Source: WVXP01 sp964348095
GTDB lineage: Bacteria > Desulfobacterota > BSN033 > WVXP01
Length of the DNA: 17,792 nt
NCBI GenBank assembly: GCA_964348095.1
Contig: CAYGBK010000023.1
Coordinates: forward strand, 1 to 17,792
Direction: 5' to 3'
Shown one piece after another: positions 15,304 through 17,792 of this stretch. The notes under the pieces were generated by a model. It was not told where the DNA came from. It did no database searches and was given only the letters and a program-made list of their open reading frames with translations. The translations under genes and the position numbers were made by a program. The first letter of the stretch is position 1, and every line of letters starts with the position of its first letter.

Positions 15304-15392
15304 ATTCAGACCGTATCTCACGCGTCAGGATTGTTGTCAGTATTATCCAGAATGGCAGAAACAGTCGATTGCCACGCTTATGGAGGAAGGCT

Positions 15393-15989
15393 ATGAACAT
15401 TCGAAAACCAGCTACAAAGATGGTTATTGTGGTGGCGTTACTCCTAACCACGGGCCTAGGTCTCGCAGAAAGCGAAGAAGGGGGAAAATCGAACCCCGTG
15501 GTCTTGATGGAAACAACCCTCGGACGTTTCATTATCGAACTCTGGCAAGACAAGGCACCCGTTACGGTGAAAAACTTTCTGCGCTACATGGATGAGGGGT
15601 TTTATGACGGTACAATCTTTCACAGGGTCATTAAGGGATTTGTTATTCAGGGCGGCGGATTTACCGCGCAAATGAAGCGGAAGAGAACCCACAAACCAAT
15701 TCGGAATGAGGCCGTGGCGGAACTGAAAAACGACCGCTGGACTATTGCGATGGCGAGAACCGGAGAAATCCACAGCGCAACATCCCAATTCTATATAAAC
15801 CTTGCGAACAATACCTTCTTAGATCACAGAGACGATACGCCAAAAGGCTACGGGTACGCCGTGTTCGGGAGGGTCATCGGCGGGACCGATGTCGTATGGA
15901 AAATAAGCATGGTAAAGACCACAAAACTCGGTCCCTATCGGGATGTCCCCGAAGTGCCTGTGGCCATAAAGAGCATGAAGCGCCAGTAG
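15393..15989 (+). CDS. Exported cyclophilin-type peptidyl-prolyl isomerase
   Basis: This is a periplasmic-type cyclophilin catalysing cis-trans isomerisation of X-Pro bonds during folding. The 198-residue precursor has a signal peptide (basic NIRKPATK, hydrophobic 10-24). The catalytic domain shows GTIFHRVIKGFVIQGG (73-88) with the active-site Arg R78 and Q86, TSQFYIN (130-136) and YAVFGRVIGG (155-164). The compact loop pattern is that of bacterial PpiA/PpiB. The ATG at 15393 has GGAGG six bases upstream. A TTG eight codons earlier also opens the frame but would disrupt the signal peptide and has no such site. It follows the M16 partner by 89 bp on the same strand and is probably in the same envelope-function transcript. 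Confidence 0.93.
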   Translation: MNIRKPATKMVIVVALLLTTGLGLAESEEGGKSNPVVLMETTLGRFIIELWQDKAPVTVKNFLRYMDEGFYDGTIFHRVIKGFVIQGGGFTAQMKRKRTHKPIRNEAVAELKNDRWTIAMARTGEIHSATSQFYINLANNTFLDHRDDTPKGYGYAVFGRVIGGTDVVWKISMVKTTKLGPYRDVPEVPVAIKSMKRQ

Positions 15990-16282
15990 AAACGAGAAGA
16001 GTATCAAAAAGGGAACCGAGTTAGGTTTTGGGCGATCCTGCACGGGGTCAGGATCAACGACCCTCCTGCACGATTCCCTGTTCGGTCTGAACCGGTGTTT
16101 CAATCCCTCTCCACGAGAGGTCCTGCAAAAGCCTTGGCCGGAGCGCTGGATTTCTGGTTCGCACATTCCCCCTGGGCCAGTTTTTCAAAGCCATCCTTCT
16201 CGAAAACAAGACCGCTTCCGAATTGTTTGTTGGGTAATGGAGAAACTTTTCAGTATACTTAATTAGAGAGGGGGAATCGCTT
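15990..16282. other. Intergenic region upstream of sodC
   Basis: This 293-bp stretch contains a probable sodC promoter at its right end. Only a weak inverted repeat (GGGTC/GACCC near 16045-16065) is visible otherwise, with no T-run and no gene. Confidence 0.5.
16230..16259 (+). promoter_or_regulatory. Sigma70-like promoter of sodC
   Basis: TTGGGT (16230-16235) and TATACT (16254-16259) are separated by 18 bp. The -10 box has five of six consensus bases and ends 23 bp before the sodC start, giving a very short leader that contains the ribosome site. No operator is evident. Confidence 0.5.
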
Positions 16283-16804
16283 ATGAAGAAAGCGATACTC
16301 TGTGTTACTGGTTTCATGATGATGAGTCTTTCCGCATACGCTGAAGAGATCGTCGTTCAAATGAACCTGATCCATACGACCGGTGTCGGCAGATCAATAG
16401 GCACAGTCAAGGTTTCATCGAGTCCTTATGGGATTGTTCTCACGCCTAGCTTGAGTGACCTCGCCCATGGACTCCATGGATTCCATGTCCATGAAAATGC
16501 CGCCTGCGGTCCTGGAGAAAAGGGGGGAAAGAAAACGGCTGGGCTAGCTGCTGGAGGCCACTATGACCCTGCCGGAACGGGAAGCCATAAAGGCCCCTAC
16601 GAGAGCGGTCATCTCGGTGACCTACCCGCCTTATACGTTGACGAACACGGCAAAGCAACCCATCCGGTTCTCGCTCCTCGTCTCAGGGTTTCTGACCTGA
16701 AAGGGCGGTCGCTTATGATCCACGCTGGAGGCGACAACTACTCCGATCATCCCGAAAAGCTGGGAGGCGGCGGGCCCCGCGTGGCTTGTGGTGTCGTCAA
16801 ATAA
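16283..16804 (+). CDS. sodC: Periplasmic Cu/Zn superoxide dismutase
   Basis: SodC dismutes superoxide to O2 and H2O2 in the periplasm. The 173-residue precursor has a clear signal peptide (MKKAILCVTGFMMMSLSAYA, 1-20). All metal ligands can be placed: copper H68 and H70 (GFHVHE), bridging H93 (GGHYDP), zinc H102, H110 and D113 (SGHLGDLP), and copper H147 (MIHAGGDNYSD). The structural disulfide would join C75 and C169, and the conserved near-terminal Arg is present in PRVACG (R166). It looks fully functional. The ATG at 16283 is preceded by AGAGGGGG. The YbaK-type gene follows by 69 bp on the same strand and may be co-transcribed. An extracytoplasmic SOD beside a cytoplasmic flavodiiron enzyme elsewhere in the window suggests an organism that must withstand oxygen. 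Confidence 0.96.
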   Translation: MKKAILCVTGFMMMSLSAYAEEIVVQMNLIHTTGVGRSIGTVKVSSSPYGIVLTPSLSDLAHGLHGFHVHENAACGPGEKGGKKTAGLAAGGHYDPAGTGSHKGPYESGHLGDLPALYVDEHGKATHPVLAPRLRVSDLKGRSLMIHAGGDNYSDHPEKLGGGGPRVACGVVK

Positions 16805-16873
16805 ATTGCGGAGGGGGAAAAAGCAACACAGCCTATGGCCTCCAGGCCAATGAAATGAGAGGGGGGGAGTTCT

Positions 16874-17347
16874 ATGCCAGTGCGCAAACTCAAGGAGTTT
16901 TTGAACACCCACAAGACCAAGTATGTGAGTATCAAACATTCGCCCGCCTATACGGCTCAGGAAATTGCAGCCTCGGCTCACATTCGGGGAAAGGAGCTCG
17001 CAAAAACAGTCATGGTTAGCCTCGACGGGAAGCCTGCTATGGCGGTTCTGCCAGCTTCCTATCGAGTCGATCTCGACCGTTTAAAAGAAGCCGCTGGGGC
17101 AACTAAAATCAAACTCCTGGCTGAGAAGGATTTCGAAGACATGTTTCCGGAGTGCGAGGTCGGGGCGATGCCGCCATTCGGAAATCTATACGGCATGGAT
17201 GTTTTCGCAGCGGCGGTTCTGGCTGAAGACGACGAAATAGCCTTCAACGCTGGTTCTCATACAGAATTGATACGGTTGGCATTCAAGGATTATGAGAGGC
17301 TGGTAAAACCCAAGGTCCTCCAATTCTCAGCCAAACCCGAGCGTTGA
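16874..17347 (+). CDS. YbaK/EbsC-family (ProXp-like) aminoacyl-tRNA deacylase
   Basis: This 157-residue cytoplasmic protein has the YbaK/aminoacyl-tRNA editing fold. Family members hydrolyse mischarged tRNAs such as Ala- or Cys-tRNA(Pro). The conserved Lys of the family is likely K45 (ELAKTVMV). Other typical segments are CEVGAMPPFGN (94-104), which forms part of the substrate pocket, and FNAGSHTELI (124-133). Sequence alone does not tell which tRNA it edits, so YbaK versus ProXp-ala is open. The ATG at 16874 has a run of G (GGGGGGGAG) four bases upstream. It lies 69 bp after sodC on the same strand. Its stop codon is the first triplet of a small inverted repeat. Confidence 0.92.
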   Translation: MPVRKLKEFLNTHKTKYVSIKHSPAYTAQEIAASAHIRGKELAKTVMVSLDGKPAMAVLPASYRVDLDRLKEAAGATKIKLLAEKDFEDMFPECEVGAMPPFGNLYGMDVFAAAVLAEDDEIAFNAGSHTELIRLAFKDYERLVKPKVLQFSAKPER

Positions 17348-17364
17348 GAGACGAATATCTCTCA
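17345..17364 (+). terminator. Weak stem-loop at end of YbaK-like gene
   Basis: TGAGAGA (17345-17351) and TCTCTCA (17358-17364) form a 7-bp stem with a 6-nt loop, starting at the stop codon. The nearest T-run (near 17376-17380) is about a dozen bases further on, so intrinsic termination is doubtful. Confidence 0.3.
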
Positions 17365-17648
17365 GGAGGTGTTCTCTTTTTCAATCTCGGGTAACCCTGC
17401 AAATTGGGTTTTGTTGACGCACTTGGATCTGGTAAGGGATTTCTCTCATCTCGTGGCGGGACAGGTGGGAAGGGCTGTTGCCCGAGTTTTTCTAGACCAT
17501 TTGTGGCGAGGTTATTGCCACCGTATTTCACTAGAAAGTGGGAAAGGAAGTTCTGAGAGCGAATCAAAATTCTTTCGCCAAAAATATCCAAAAACAGTGG
17601 AAGTCTCCACAATCTCTCACAGAGCACACCGAGACTCAGAGGGAACTT

Positions 17649-17679
17649 CCTCTGGATTGGTGAGAGGCCAATTCAGAGG
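17649..17679. repeat. Hairpin 1 of repeat copy C
   Basis: CCTCTGGATTGG (17649-17660) and CCAATTCAGAGG (17668-17679) form a 12-bp stem with one G-U pair. This is the same structure as 4224-4254 with a single C-to-T change. Confidence 0.75.
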
Positions 17680-17686
17680 AGATGGC

Positions 17687-17721
17687 TTGGCCTAATTTTT
17701 CCCCTCAAAAAATTAGGCCAA
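17687..17721. repeat. Hairpin 2 of repeat copy C
   Basis: Perfect 14-bp stem with loop CCCCTCA, identical over all 35 bases to 4262-4296, although flanking sequence between the copies has diverged. Confidence 0.85.
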
Positions 17722-17792
17722 AAGCATGGTCCATCAGTTTTCTTACTCTGCGACCTCTGAGAGCTCGAGCGATACCCCGCAGATTCTTGTGG

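Larger units (their letters stand above)
17378..17792 (+). repeat. Long intergenic repeat, copy C (cut by window end)
   Basis: Its left part (about 17378-17485; TCAATCTCGG, GTTGACGCACTTGG, GGACAGGTGGG) is similar to the reverse complement of the right end of copy A. The segment 17413-17575 is similar to the reverse complement of 12020-12165 in copy B. From about 17525 it aligns directly with the centre of copy A (from about 4098) up to the window end. Similarity is highest around the two hairpins. If the copy is complete beyond the window, it should end in sequence like 4398-4602, inverted relative to its own left end. No coding frame is conserved between copies. Confidence 0.75.

Noticed and set aside
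16045..16065. Inverted repeat downstream of the cyclophilin gene as a terminator
   Set aside because: Only about 5 bp pair and no T-run follows.
17369..17695. 108-codon plus-strand frame inside repeat C
   Set aside because: It is not conserved in frame with copy A, and it runs through the conserved hairpin region as non-coding repeat.

Overview
The window (about 17.8 kb, roughly half G+C by eye) is a piece of a bacterial chromosome. It carries about fourteen recognisable protein genes, no rRNA, tRNA or CRISPR array, and no recognisable transposase or phage gene. Several products have signal peptides and look periplasmic (two M16 peptidase-like proteins, a cyclophilin, a Cu/Zn superoxide dismutase), which points to a Gram-negative cell. 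A flavodiiron protein and a two-subunit ADP-forming acyl-CoA synthetase suggest an anaerobic or microaerophilic metabolism with exposure to oxygen. Desulfobacterota, NC10/Methylomirabilota or Nitrospirota would fit; I cannot place it more precisely from the sequence alone.

Layout. 209-1402 (-) is an A-type flavodiiron protein, divergent from an MscS-type channel (1771-3105, +) that has a good sigma70-like promoter. 3382-3897 (-) encodes a lysine/glutamate-rich low-complexity basic protein. A long non-coding repeat (copy A, about 3988-4602) separates it from a BCAM0308-like zinc-ribbon protein (4782-5279, +). A minus-strand block follows: the acyl-CoA synthetase alpha and beta genes (9151-7784 and 7790-7095, overlapping), a half-size permease (6974-6465) and an MBL-fold hydrolase (6286-5561). 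After a gene-poor gap of about 950 bp come DUF427, a YfcE-like phosphodiesterase and a HAD phosphatase on the plus strand (10098-11641). Copy B of the repeat family (about 11725-12267) precedes a plus-strand run of M16 peptidase, catalytically degenerate M16 partner, cyclophilin, SodC and a YbaK-type deacylase (12298-17347). Copy C (from about 17378) runs off the window end.

How the genes fit together. The flavodiiron protein (O2 or NO reduction in the cytoplasm) and SodC (superoxide removal in the envelope) both address oxygen damage. The M16 pair and the cyclophilin are likely envelope protein processing and folding functions. The acyl-CoA synthetase would conserve ATP from CoA thioesters.

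The least explained feature is the intergenic repeat family. It has three diverged copies, two conserved perfect or near-perfect hairpins, segments that recur in opposite orientation between copies, and embedded heptanucleotide tandem arrays. It contains no credible coding sequence and is the best candidate here for an undescribed mobile or RNA-level element.
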